From NCBI RefSeq assembly GCF_003201205.1, contig NZ_QICN01000007.1:170032-234031 (forward strand): a stretch of 64,000 bases of DNA. Direction: 5' to 3'. The position numbers were made by a program, and so were the translations under genes. The notes below the pieces were generated by a model, which saw nothing but the letters and a program-made list of their open reading frames with translations, made no database searches and was not told where the DNA came from. This DNA comes from Sinimarinibacterium flocculans (GTDB lineage: Bacteria; Pseudomonadota; Gammaproteobacteria; Nevskiales; Nevskiaceae). Positions 1 to 7,616 of this stretch are shown one piece after another. The first letter of the stretch is position 1; each line of letters begins with the position of its first letter.

Positions 1-714
1 GCGATCGGCGAGTCACTCAAGGAAGGCCGCACGATCAACCGCAAGACCCCGGAACATCTTGCCGAAGTCGCCCGTGCGGCCGTGCTCCTCGACGGCGTGA
101 AGCACATGGTGATGACCACCGGCACGCCGAACTTCACCGATCGTGGCGCCGCGATCCTCTGCGAAAGCGCGTTCGCGGTGAAGGCCGCCGTGGACCTGCC
201 GATCCAGGCCCAGTGCGAGCCGCCCGACGACCCCGCATGGTTCGCGCGACTGAAGGCATCGGGCGTCGACAGTCTCGGCATGCATCTCGAAGCGGTGACC
301 CCGGACGTGCGTCACCGCATCATGCCGGGCAAGGCCAGTGTCGGCATCGACGAATACCTGCGCGCATTCGAGAGCGCGGTCCATGTCTTCGGCCGCGGTC
401 AGGTCAGCACCTACATCCTCGCCGGGCTCGGCGACACGGACGCGGCGATCCTCGCGATGTGCGAAACGCTGATCCGCATCGGCGTCTATCCCTTCGTGGT
501 CCCGTTCGTGCCGGTGGGCGGCACGCCGCTGGAATATCAGCCGTCGCCCAGCGCCGCCGCGATGCGCGCGCTGCTCGCGCCGCTGGGCCGCATGCTGGTC
601 GAAGGCGGACTGAAGTCGGCGGACATCAAGGCCGGCTGCGGCAAATGCGGCGCCTGCTCTTCCCTGGCCGCCTACGAGCAGGACGCCCCGGCGGTGCGTG
701 CGCATGCGATCTGA
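1..714 (+). CDS. nitD: MSMEG_0568-family radical SAM protein (NitD), 5' end missing
   Basis: Open from the first base of the window, so the N-terminus with the CxxxCxxC iron-sulfur motif lies upstream; 237 codons remain. The visible part looks like the second half of a radical SAM barrel, and the C-terminus carries a CGKCGACS cysteine cluster that I associate with the MSMEG_0568 family. The next four genes match, in order, the other members of the Nit1C cluster (nitD-E-F-G-H), which is known from cyanide-assimilating Pseudomonas and includes a nitrilase gene (nitC) expected just upstream. The exact reaction is not established. The family call rests mainly on gene order plus the cysteine motif. 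Confidence 0.85.
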   Translation, partial: AIGESLKEGRTINRKTPEHLAEVARAAVLLDGVKHMVMTTGTPNFTDRGAAILCESAFAVKAAVDLPIQAQCEPPDDPAWFARLKASGVDSLGMHLEAVTPDVRHRIMPGKASVGIDEYLRAFESAVHVFGRGQVSTYILAGLGDTDAAILAMCETLIRIGVYPFVVPFVPVGGTPLEYQPSPSAAAMRALLAPLGRMLVEGGLKSADIKAGCGKCGACSSLAAYEQDAPAVRAHAI

Positions 715-1285
715 GCCGGACACGACTGCGACCACGGACTGGGTGCCGGCCTGCGCGGTCGCACGCGCCGTCGCGTTCGTCCCCAGCGAGTACCTCGTCA
801 AGCCGGCAAGCGAACGCTGGGAACGCCGCGAGGCGATGCGCCTGCGACGGGCGGTGTTCTGCACGGAGCAGGGCCTGTTCGAACGTGACGATCGCGACGC
901 GCTGGATCGCGAGGCGACGCTGCTGGTCGCGGTCGCCTGCGTTTCCGGCATGCCCGAACAGGTCGTCGGCACGGTGCGCATCCTCGAGTCCGCGCCGGGC
1001 CAGTGGCAGGGCTCGCGGCTCGCGGTGCATCCCGACTACCGCCGTGTCGCGTGGCTCGGCAGCGAACTGATCCGGCTCGCCGTCGGTATCGCCCATGCGC
1101 GCGGAGCCCGGCAGTTCACCGCGCAGGTACAGTCGCAGAACGTGCCGCTGTTCCGCCGCCTGCACTGGCAGACGCTCGAGGAGACCGAGCTGCAGGGCCG
1201 GCCGCATCACCGCATGCAGGCCGAGCTTGCGAAGTATCCGCCGTGCACGGGCACCGCCGGTTTCGTGGCGAGGCGCGCCGCATGA
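704..1285 (+). CDS. nitE: MSMEG_0567-family GNAT N-acetyltransferase (NitE)
   Basis: 193 codons from the ATG at 704, which overlaps the end of nitD by 11 bases; an in-frame GTG at 698 is the alternative start. The middle of the protein has the GNAT acetyl-CoA-binding pattern: a strand ending VVGTVRIL, then SRLAVHPDYRR. The C-terminal half (QNVPLFRRLHW) fits the GNAT fold. It should transfer an acyl group from acyl-CoA to an unknown amine. Its stop overlaps the next start as ATGA (1282-1285), so it is translationally coupled within the Nit1C operon. Confidence 0.82.
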   Translation: MRSEPDTTATTDWVPACAVARAVAFVPSEYLVKPASERWERREAMRLRRAVFCTEQGLFERDDRDALDREATLLVAVACVSGMPEQVVGTVRILESAPGQWQGSRLAVHPDYRRVAWLGSELIRLAVGIAHARGARQFTAQVQSQNVPLFRRLHWQTLEETELQGRPHHRMQAELAKYPPCTGTAGFVARRAA

Positions 1286-2271
1286 ACCTGCAGGCCCTGA
1301 TCGCCGCCCTGCACGACAGCCGCGGCCTCGCCGCCAAGCGCGATATCGCCGGCGTCATGCGCACGCTCGAACTCGGCGCGCATGCGCCGGTGCCGGTCGG
1401 CGACGACTGCGCGGCCATCCCGGACGGCGACGGCTGGCAGCTGCTCGCGATCGAGGGCTTCATCCAGACCTTCGTCGAGCGCGATCCGTGGTTCGCGGGC
1501 TGGTGCGGCGTGATGGTCAACGTCTCCGACATCTACGCGATGGGCGGACGCCCGATCGCCGTCGTCGATGCGATCTGGGGGCGCAGCGACGAGGCGCTGC
1601 AGCCGCTGCTCGCCGGCATCGCTGCGGCAGCGCGCACTTACGGGGTGCCGGTCGTGGGCGGGCACAGCAACGCGCGCAGCCGGGGCGAACAGCTCGCCGT
1701 GTCGATCCTGGGCCGCGCCACCACGTTGTTGAGCAGCTTCGACGCGCAGCCGGGGGACGTGCTGATCGTCGCCATCGACCTGCGCGGCCGTTATCGCGAA
1801 CCGTTTCCCCACTGGAACTGCACCGACGGCGCCCCGCCAGAGCGGCTGCGCGGCGATCTGGAACTGCTGCCGCGCATTGCCGGCGATGGCCTGTGCAAAG
1901 CCGCAAAGGACATCAGCCAGGCCGGACTGATCGGCACCTTGATGATGCTGCTCGAATGCTCCGGTGTCGGCGCCACGCTGGAGATCGACGCGGTGCCTTG
2001 CCCCGCGGACACCGATCCGCAGCGCTGGCTGCTGTCCGCATTCCCCAGCTACGGCTTCATCCTCGCGGTGCCCCCGCGGCATGCCGACGCGGTCCTCGAA
2101 CGCTTTCGCGGCCGCGACATCGCTTGCGCCACGGTCGGCCGTTGCGACGACACGCGGCAGCTACGCCTGGCCCGCGACGGGCAGCACGCCCCGGCCTGGG
2201 ATTTCCGCCGCGACAGCGTCATCGGCTGCGCGCCGGACCCGGTCCGAATCGCCGAGGAGGCCCATGCCTGA
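1282..2271 (+). CDS. nitF: sll0787-family AIR synthase-like protein (NitF)
   Basis: 329 aa starting at the ATG of the ATGA overlap with nitE. It has the PurM/AIR-synthase-like architecture: an N-terminal PVGDDCAAI segment (about residues 37-45) typical of the ATP-binding half, then SDIYAMGGRP and VVGGHSN loops, and a C-terminal domain with KDISQAG. Relatives include PurM, ThiL, SelD and HypE, all ATP-dependent. The substrate of this subfamily is not known. Its position between the acetyltransferase and nitG is the canonical Nit1C order. A GAGGAGG at 2254-2260 inside its end serves as ribosome binding site for nitG. Confidence 0.85.
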   Translation: MNLQALIAALHDSRGLAAKRDIAGVMRTLELGAHAPVPVGDDCAAIPDGDGWQLLAIEGFIQTFVERDPWFAGWCGVMVNVSDIYAMGGRPIAVVDAIWGRSDEALQPLLAGIAAAARTYGVPVVGGHSNARSRGEQLAVSILGRATTLLSSFDAQPGDVLIVAIDLRGRYREPFPHWNCTDGAPPERLRGDLELLPRIAGDGLCKAAKDISQAGLIGTLMMLLECSGVGATLEIDAVPCPADTDPQRWLLSAFPSYGFILAVPPRHADAVLERFRGRDIACATVGRCDDTRQLRLARDGQHAPAWDFRRDSVIGCAPDPVRIAEEAHA

Positions 2272-2551
2272 GATGACCTTCCGCGTCCGCTGGCCGGACG
2301 ACAGCGTGACCGCCTGCTACTCGCCGTCGAGCACCATCCGCGACGCCTTCGAAACCGGCAGACGCTATCCGCTGGATGAGTTCGTCGCCCGCAGCCGCGC
2401 GGCACTCGAACACGCGAGCACGCGCGTCGCCGAGAAGTACGGTTTCGGCTGCGGGCAGGCACTCGCGCAGATTCGCGCGATCGAGCAGCGCGCCACGCAG
2501 TACCGCAACCATCCCGCCGCGGATGTGGTCGTCGAATCCTTCGATAGCTGA
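2264..2551 (+). CDS. nitG: MSMEG_0570-family nitrogen starvation response protein (NitG)
   Basis: A 95 aa soluble protein. The start is set by the ATG at 2264, four bases after a GAGGAGG, overlapping nitF by 8 bases. The family is small and of unknown biochemical function; it is named after a mycobacterial nitrogen-starvation protein and is almost always found in Nit1C clusters. The N-terminus (FRVRWPDDS) and the YPLDEFVARSR segment fit the family as I know it. Neither an enzymatic motif nor a membrane segment is visible. Confidence 0.8.
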   Translation: MPEMTFRVRWPDDSVTACYSPSSTIRDAFETGRRYPLDEFVARSRAALEHASTRVAEKYGFGCGQALAQIRAIEQRATQYRNHPAADVVVESFDS

Positions 2552-2560
2552 GCACCTCAC

Positions 2561-3832
2561 ATGAACGCGCCAACGTCCCCCGAACCCCGCGTCACCGCCG
2601 TCGCCATCGTCGGCGGCGGACAGGCCGGCCTGTCGATGAGCTGGCATCTGAAGCAGGCCGGCATCGACCACGTCGTCTTCGAACGCGATCGCTGCTTCAG
2701 TGAATGGCGCACCGCGCGCTGGGACTCGTTCTGCCTGGTGACGCCGAACTGGCAGTGCCGGTTGCCGGGCTTCCACTATGCCGGCCCCGATCCGCACGGC
2801 TTCATGCTGCGCGACGAGATCGTGCAGTACCTCGACGCCTACGTCGCCCATTTCGACCCGCCGCTGCGCGAAGGCGTCAACGTGGTGCGCATCGAGCGCA
2901 CCGCGGACGGCCGCTTCCTGCTGACGACGACGGACGGCAACTGGATCGCCGGCCAGGTGGTGATCGCGAACGGCGTCTACAGTCGCCCGGTGATCCCGCG
3001 CGCTGCCGAGCGGCTGCCGCAGCAGATCCTGCAGCTGCATTCGTCGAACTACCGCAACCCGCAGTCATTGCCGCCGGGCGCAACCCTGGTGGTCGGCAGC
3101 GGACAGTCCGGCTGCCAGATCGCCGAGGACATTCATCTCGCCGGCCGGCAGGTACACCTGTGCGTCGGCGGCGCACCGCGCTCGCCGCGTGTCTACCGCG
3201 GCCGCGAAGTCACCGACTGGCTCACGGAATCCGGCTACTACGACATCCCGTACGAGCGTCATCCGCAGAAGGCCACCGTGCGCGAGAAGACCAACCATTA
3301 CCTGACCGGCCGCGACGGCGGTCGCGAGATCGACCTGCGCCGGCGCGCGCTCGAGGGCATGAAGCTCTACGGTTCGTTCAGGGGTGTCGACGACACGAAG
3401 CTGCAGTTCGCGCCGGATCTGGCGCGCAATCTCGACGAAGCCGACAGGTCCTACAACAACATCCGCGCGCTGGTCGACCAGTACATCGCCGAGGCCGGCA
3501 TCGACGCCCCGATCGAGCCGCCCTACCAGCCGCCGTGGTCGCCGTCGCACGAAGTCACGGAACTCGACTTCGTCGATGCCGGCATCGGCAGCATCGTCTG
3601 GGCCATCGGCTTCACCCCGGACTACGGCTTCATCGACCTGCCGGTCTTCAATGGCCGCGGCCATCCGATACACCACCGCGGCGTCACGCCGGTGCCCGGC
3701 GCGTACTTCCTCGGCCTGTCCTGGCAGAACACCTGGGGATCGGGCCGTCTCGCCGACGTCGGCAAGGACGCGCAGTATCTGCTCGATGCGATCCGGCGCA
3801 CCGACGAGAGCTGCCACGCGAGGGCCGCGTAA
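2561..3832 (+). CDS. nitH: MSMEG_0569-family flavin-dependent oxidoreductase (NitH)
   Basis: 423 aa, starting nine bases after nitG. An N-terminal FAD-binding Rossmann motif GGGQAGLSMSW lies at about residues 13-23, and a second dinucleotide-binding motif GSGQSGCQIAED at about residues 171-182 fits NAD(P)H binding. This is the arrangement of flavin monooxygenases of the FMO/YUCCA type. In Nit1C it is the last gene and is presumed to oxidise the pathway intermediate. It ends only 9 bases from the convergent mocR stop, so there is no room for a dedicated terminator between them. Confidence 0.85.
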   Translation: MNAPTSPEPRVTAVAIVGGGQAGLSMSWHLKQAGIDHVVFERDRCFSEWRTARWDSFCLVTPNWQCRLPGFHYAGPDPHGFMLRDEIVQYLDAYVAHFDPPLREGVNVVRIERTADGRFLLTTTDGNWIAGQVVIANGVYSRPVIPRAAERLPQQILQLHSSNYRNPQSLPPGATLVVGSGQSGCQIAEDIHLAGRQVHLCVGGAPRSPRVYRGREVTDWLTESGYYDIPYERHPQKATVREKTNHYLTGRDGGREIDLRRRALEGMKLYGSFRGVDDTKLQFAPDLARNLDEADRSYNNIRALVDQYIAEAGIDAPIEPPYQPPWSPSHEVTELDFVDAGIGSIVWAIGFTPDYGFIDLPVFNGRGHPIHHRGVTPVPGAYFLGLSWQNTWGSGRLADVGKDAQYLLDAIRRTDESCHARAA

Positions 3833-3841
3833 GGCCGGCGA

Positions 3842-5251
3842 TCAGGCTTCGGCGAGCGCACGCGCCAGGGCCCCGAGCCTCGCGATGCCCGTACGCAGCG
3901 CATCGTCCCAAGGGTGACCGTAGTTCAGGCGGATACAGTGCCGGTAGCCGCCACGCGGCGAGAACATCGGCCCCGGCGACAGGCCGATACCTTCTGCCGT
4001 GGCGCGACGATGCAGCGCCAGTGCGTCGACCCGTCCGGGCAGCTCGACCCAGGTGAAGTAGCCGCCGTCGGCGCGTGTGGCCCGCGTGCCCGCCGGAAAG
4101 TGCGCGGTGATGGCCTGCAGCATCTCGTCCCGCTGCGCACGCAGCGCGCGACGCAGACGCCGCAGATGCGCTTCGAACCCGCCGCGCTGCAGGTAGTCGG
4201 CCAGCGCCTCCTGCGACGGCACGCTCGTCGCCAGCGAACTCATCGCCTTGAGCCGGACCACGCGCTCGGCGTGGCGCCCGGCCGCAACCCAGCCGATGCG
4301 AAAGCCCGGCGCGAGACACTTGGAGAAACTGCCGCAGTACAGCACCTCGCCCAGGGTGTCGAAGCTCTTGAACGGGCGCAGCGGACGCCGGCCGAAGTAC
4401 AGCTCCGCATAGACGTCATCCTCGATCAACGGGATGCCGCGCTCGGCCAGCAGCCGCACGACCTCGCGCCGCCGGGCTTCCGGCACCGTCGCACCCGTCG
4501 GATTGTGGAAGTTGCCCATGAACCAGCAGGCCCGCACCGGCTGCGCGTCGAGCACCGCACGCAGCGAATCGGCATCGATGCCGCTCGACGGATCGGTGCG
4601 CACTTCCACCGCGCGCAGGCCCAGCCGCTCGATGGCCTGCAGCGGTGCATAGAAGGTCGGCGATTCGATCGCGACCACATCCCCCGGCGAGGTCACCCCC
4701 TGCAGGCTCAGGCTCAGCGCTTCCATCGCGCCGTTGGTGATCAGCAGATCGTCCGGCGCCACGGTCACGCCGCTGGCGAGCAGGCGCCGGGCGATCTCCC
4801 GGCGCAGCGCCGCGCTGCCCGGTGGCAGGTCCGCCACCGAGGCCCACGGATCGAGCCGGCGCGCACTGCGTGCCAGCGAATTCGCGAGACGTTCCAGCGG
4901 AAACAGCAGGGGACTCGGAAACGCCGAGCCGAACGGCAGCAGCCGACGTTCGCGCGTGGCCCCGAGGATGGCGAAGACCAGATCCGAAACCGCGACGTCC
5001 GCGGCTGCGGCCGGACCCGCGTCGCCCGCGACCGCCGGTGCCGCCGCGGTTGCGACGAAGTATCCGGAGCGCGGACGCGCCTCGACCAGGCCGCGACGCT
5101 CCAGCAGCGCATAGCCCTGCATCACCGTGGCCGCGCTGACCCCGCGGCGACGGCGCAGCTCGCGCACCGACGGCAGCCGCTCGCCGGCACGCAGCACGCC
5201 GTCGGCGATGCCCTGCGCAATGTCGTCGGCCAGTCGTTCGTAGAGGTTCAT
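3842..5251 (-). CDS. MocR-family transcriptional regulator (GntR HTH plus aminotransferase domain)
   Basis: 469 aa from the ATG at 5251. Residues 1 to about 70 form a GntR winged helix (RLPSVRELRRRRGVS); the rest is a fold-type I aminotransferase domain. That domain has the NFHNPTG cofactor-site segment and a SFSKCLAPGFRIGW segment whose Lys should bind pyridoxal phosphate. MocR proteins usually sense PLP, PMP or an amino compound. It is divergent from the DUF2970-cytochrome operon, with about 120 bases between, and convergent with nitH. Its target cannot be read from the sequence. An upstream extension to 5281 was not used because the helix starts directly after MNLYERL. Confidence 0.85.
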   Translation of the reverse strand: MNLYERLADDIAQGIADGVLRAGERLPSVRELRRRRGVSAATVMQGYALLERRGLVEARPRSGYFVATAAAPAVAGDAGPAAAADVAVSDLVFAILGATRERRLLPFGSAFPSPLLFPLERLANSLARSARRLDPWASVADLPPGSAALRREIARRLLASGVTVAPDDLLITNGAMEALSLSLQGVTSPGDVVAIESPTFYAPLQAIERLGLRAVEVRTDPSSGIDADSLRAVLDAQPVRACWFMGNFHNPTGATVPEARRREVVRLLAERGIPLIEDDVYAELYFGRRPLRPFKSFDTLGEVLYCGSFSKCLAPGFRIGWVAAGRHAERVVRLKAMSSLATSVPSQEALADYLQRGGFEAHLRRLRRALRAQRDEMLQAITAHFPAGTRATRADGGYFTWVELPGRVDALALHRRATAEGIGLSPGPMFSPRGGYRHCIRLNYGHPWDDALRTGIARLGALARALAEA

Positions 5252-5372
5252 GCGTCGCGATCGGTCCCGGCAGTGCGGCAACTGTTACGGCGGATCCCGG
5301 GCGCATCTGTGCCTGTTGCCGTGCCGCGCCCGTCCCTATGATCGCAGCCGCCGCACCGCAGGAGTAACGACC

Positions 5373-5600
5373 ATGACCCACGACAGCGAGAGACGCGAGG
5401 CACGCGTCGGCGTGCTGACGACCATCGGCAGCGTGCTGTCCGCCTTCTTCGGCGTGCAGAGCTCGCGGGCGCGCCAGCGCGATTTCTCGCACGGGTCTCC
5501 GGCGCTGTTCGTGGCCGTTGCCGGCGGCCTGACGCTGGCCTTCGTGGCGACGCTGGCACTGGCCGTGCGCATCCTCGTCGCCACCACGGCCGGCGGATGA
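5373..5600 (+). CDS. DUF2970-family small membrane protein
   Basis: 75 aa, ATG at 5373 preceded by AGGAG at 5361. It is a charged N-terminus followed by one transmembrane segment near the C-terminus (ALFVAVAGGLTLAFVATL). The VLSAFFGVQSS segment is typical of DUF2970, a family common in beta- and gammaproteobacteria beside cytochrome genes. Function is unknown; the location suggests a role with respiratory cytochromes. Its stop overlaps the next start as ATGA, so it is co-translated with the diheme cytochrome. Confidence 0.8.
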   Translation: MTHDSERREARVGVLTTIGSVLSAFFGVQSSRARQRDFSHGSPALFVAVAGGLTLAFVATLALAVRILVATTAGG

Positions 5601-6289
5601 AGGCAGCACTGCGACTGCTCGCCGCGGTCGTGCTGACCGCGGCCTGCGCCCCTGCCCGGGCAGAACTCGACACCATGGCCCAGCGCATGCGGGCCTGCGA
5701 GACCTGCCACGGCGACCGCGGGCGCGCGACGCCCGACGGCTACTTCCCGCGGATCGCGGGCAAGCCGGCCGGTTATCTGTACGCACAGCTCCTGCACTTT
5801 CGCAGCGGTCGCCGTCAGCACGCGCAGATGGCCTACCTGCTCGACCGGCAGACGCCGGCCTATCTGATGCGGATGGCGACCTACTTCGCGACCCTCGACC
5901 TGCCGTACCCGGCGCCGCCGGTGCCACAGGCATCGCCCGCCGTCCTCGCGCGCGGTGCGGCGCTCGTGCGCGACGGCGATCCCGGACGCAGACTGCCGGC
6001 CTGTACGGATTGTCACGGCGCCGCGCTGACCGGGCTGCAGCCGGCGGTCCCCGGGCTCCTCGGACTGCCGCAGGACTACCTCGCCGCGCAGCTCGGCGCC
6101 TGGCGCAGCGGCACACGCAAGGCACGCGAGCCCGACTGCATGGCGACGATCGCGCGGCAGCTCGACGCCGGCGACATCGAGGCCATATCCGCGTGGCTCG
6201 CCGCGCAGCCGCTGCCGCGCGACGCGCACGCGCCCGCCGGCGAGGTGCACGGCACGCTCCACTGCGGCAGCCTGGAGCCGACGCGATGA
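5597..6289 (+). CDS. periplasmic diheme c-type cytochrome (cytochrome c553-like)
   Basis: 230 aa with a cleavable signal peptide (about residues 1-22, ending APARA). Two class I cytochrome c domains carry CETCHG and CTDCHG heme-attachment sites roughly 100 residues apart. It should pass electrons in the periplasm. It lies between DUF2970 and a triheme cytochrome, overlapping both by ATGA. Diheme c4-type or small c-type subunits of dehydrogenase/oxidase chains are the nearest relatives. No catalytic dehydrogenase subunit is adjacent, so the electron donor is unknown. Confidence 0.85.
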   Translation: MKAALRLLAAVVLTAACAPARAELDTMAQRMRACETCHGDRGRATPDGYFPRIAGKPAGYLYAQLLHFRSGRRQHAQMAYLLDRQTPAYLMRMATYFATLDLPYPAPPVPQASPAVLARGAALVRDGDPGRRLPACTDCHGAALTGLQPAVPGLLGLPQDYLAAQLGAWRSGTRKAREPDCMATIARQLDAGDIEAISAWLAAQPLPRDAHAPAGEVHGTLHCGSLEPTR

Positions 6290-7557
6290 CGCGCAGTCGC
6301 GTCGCCGCGGCCCTGCTGTTCGCGCTGCTGGGAACGGCGGCGGTGCTGTTCGGCGACCGGCCGACGGGCGACAACGGCGACGCCCCGCAGATCGCTGCGG
6401 ACATCGCCGACCCCGTCGCCCGCGGCGCCTATCTCGCGCTCGCCGCCAACTGCCGCGGCTGCCACACCGCACGCGCTGGCGTTGCGTATGCCGGCGGACG
6501 CGCCATCCCGACACCGTTCGGCACCTTCTACGCGCCCAACATCACGCCCGACGACGACACCGGCATCGGTCGCTGGGACGCCGACGATTTCTGGCGGGCC
6601 CTGCATGAAGGTCGCGGCGACGGCGGCGAACCGCTCTACCCGGTGTTCCCGTACACGCATTACACGAAGCTCACGCGCCGCGATGCGGATGCGATGTTCG
6701 CCTACCTGCGCAGCCTGCCCGCGGAACGCCGCGAGAACCGCGGGCATGCGCTGCGCTTTCCCTACGACCAGCGCTGGATGCTCGCCGGCTGGCGCGCATT
6801 GTTCTTCACGCCCGGCGTCTACGCCGCGGACGCGGATCGCGGCGCGCAATGGAATCGTGGCGCCTACCTCGTGCAGGGTCTCGGCCATTGCGGGGCCTGC
6901 CACGAGGCCCGCAATGCGCTCGGCGCCATCCGCTCGCGCGAGCACCCCGCCGGCGGCATCGTGCTCGACTGGTATGCACCCGCACTCGACGTCGCCCGCG
7001 AGGCCGGCCTCCACGACTGGACGCACGAGCAGGCCGTGGCCCTGCTGCGCGACGGCCAGGCCAACGGCGCATCGACCCTGGGCCCGATGGCCGAGGTCGT
7101 GCACGACAGCCTGCAGCACCTCGAGGCCGAGGACCTCGACGCGATGGTGACGTATCTGCAGGCCCTGCCGGCCCGCGACCCGGCGCCGTCGCCACCGGCT
7201 CCGGCAACCGATGCGACGATCGCCGCCAGCCGCGAGCGCGGCGGCGTCCTCTACCGGGACCACTGCGCCGACTGTCACGGCCGGCGCGCCGAAGGTCGGT
7301 CCCCGGCGGCCCCGGCGCTCGCCGGCAACCGCGCGCTGACGATGGACAGCGCGGTCAACCCGATCCGCGCCATCCTCTACGGCGGCTTCGCGCCGGGCAC
7401 GCACGCGGTGCCGGAGCCCTTCGGCATGCCGCCGTTCAGCGCCGAACTCGACGACCAGCAGATCGCCGACATCCTCAACTGGCTGCGCCGGGACAGCGCG
7501 GCCGCCGTGGTCCGCGACTACGACGTGCGGCGCCAGCGCACCGGACCGCTCTGGTAG
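6286..7557 (+). CDS. triheme c-type cytochrome (dehydrogenase cytochrome subunit type)
   Basis: 423 aa. A single N-terminal hydrophobic segment (VAAALLFALLGTAAVLF) serves as signal or anchor. Three CxxCH sites follow: CRGCH (about residue 50), CGACH (about 205) and CADCH (about 328). This is the layout of the triheme cytochrome subunits of alcohol, gluconate and sorbitol dehydrogenases. The first domain has the ITPDDDTGIGRW and PYTHYTKL stretches characteristic of that family. Such subunits carry electrons to ubiquinone, but no flavo- or quinoprotein partner lies beside it here. The start at 6286 follows the ATGA overlap with the preceding cytochrome. Confidence 0.87.
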   Translation: MTRSRVAAALLFALLGTAAVLFGDRPTGDNGDAPQIAADIADPVARGAYLALAANCRGCHTARAGVAYAGGRAIPTPFGTFYAPNITPDDDTGIGRWDADDFWRALHEGRGDGGEPLYPVFPYTHYTKLTRRDADAMFAYLRSLPAERRENRGHALRFPYDQRWMLAGWRALFFTPGVYAADADRGAQWNRGAYLVQGLGHCGACHEARNALGAIRSREHPAGGIVLDWYAPALDVAREAGLHDWTHEQAVALLRDGQANGASTLGPMAEVVHDSLQHLEAEDLDAMVTYLQALPARDPAPSPPAPATDATIAASRERGGVLYRDHCADCHGRRAEGRSPAAPALAGNRALTMDSAVNPIRAILYGGFAPGTHAVPEPFGMPPFSAELDDQQIADILNWLRRDSAAAVVRDYDVRRQRTGPLW

Positions 7558-7616
7558 CACGGGGCGATCGGGCGCCCCTATCGCGCGGCCCTTGTGCCTG
7601 CGATGATGCGCGCCCC

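Noticed and set aside
3842..5251. MocR gene as regulator of the Nit1C cluster
   Set aside because: It is convergent with nitH and shares no promoter region with the cluster. Known Nit1C regulators are of other types. Not supported.
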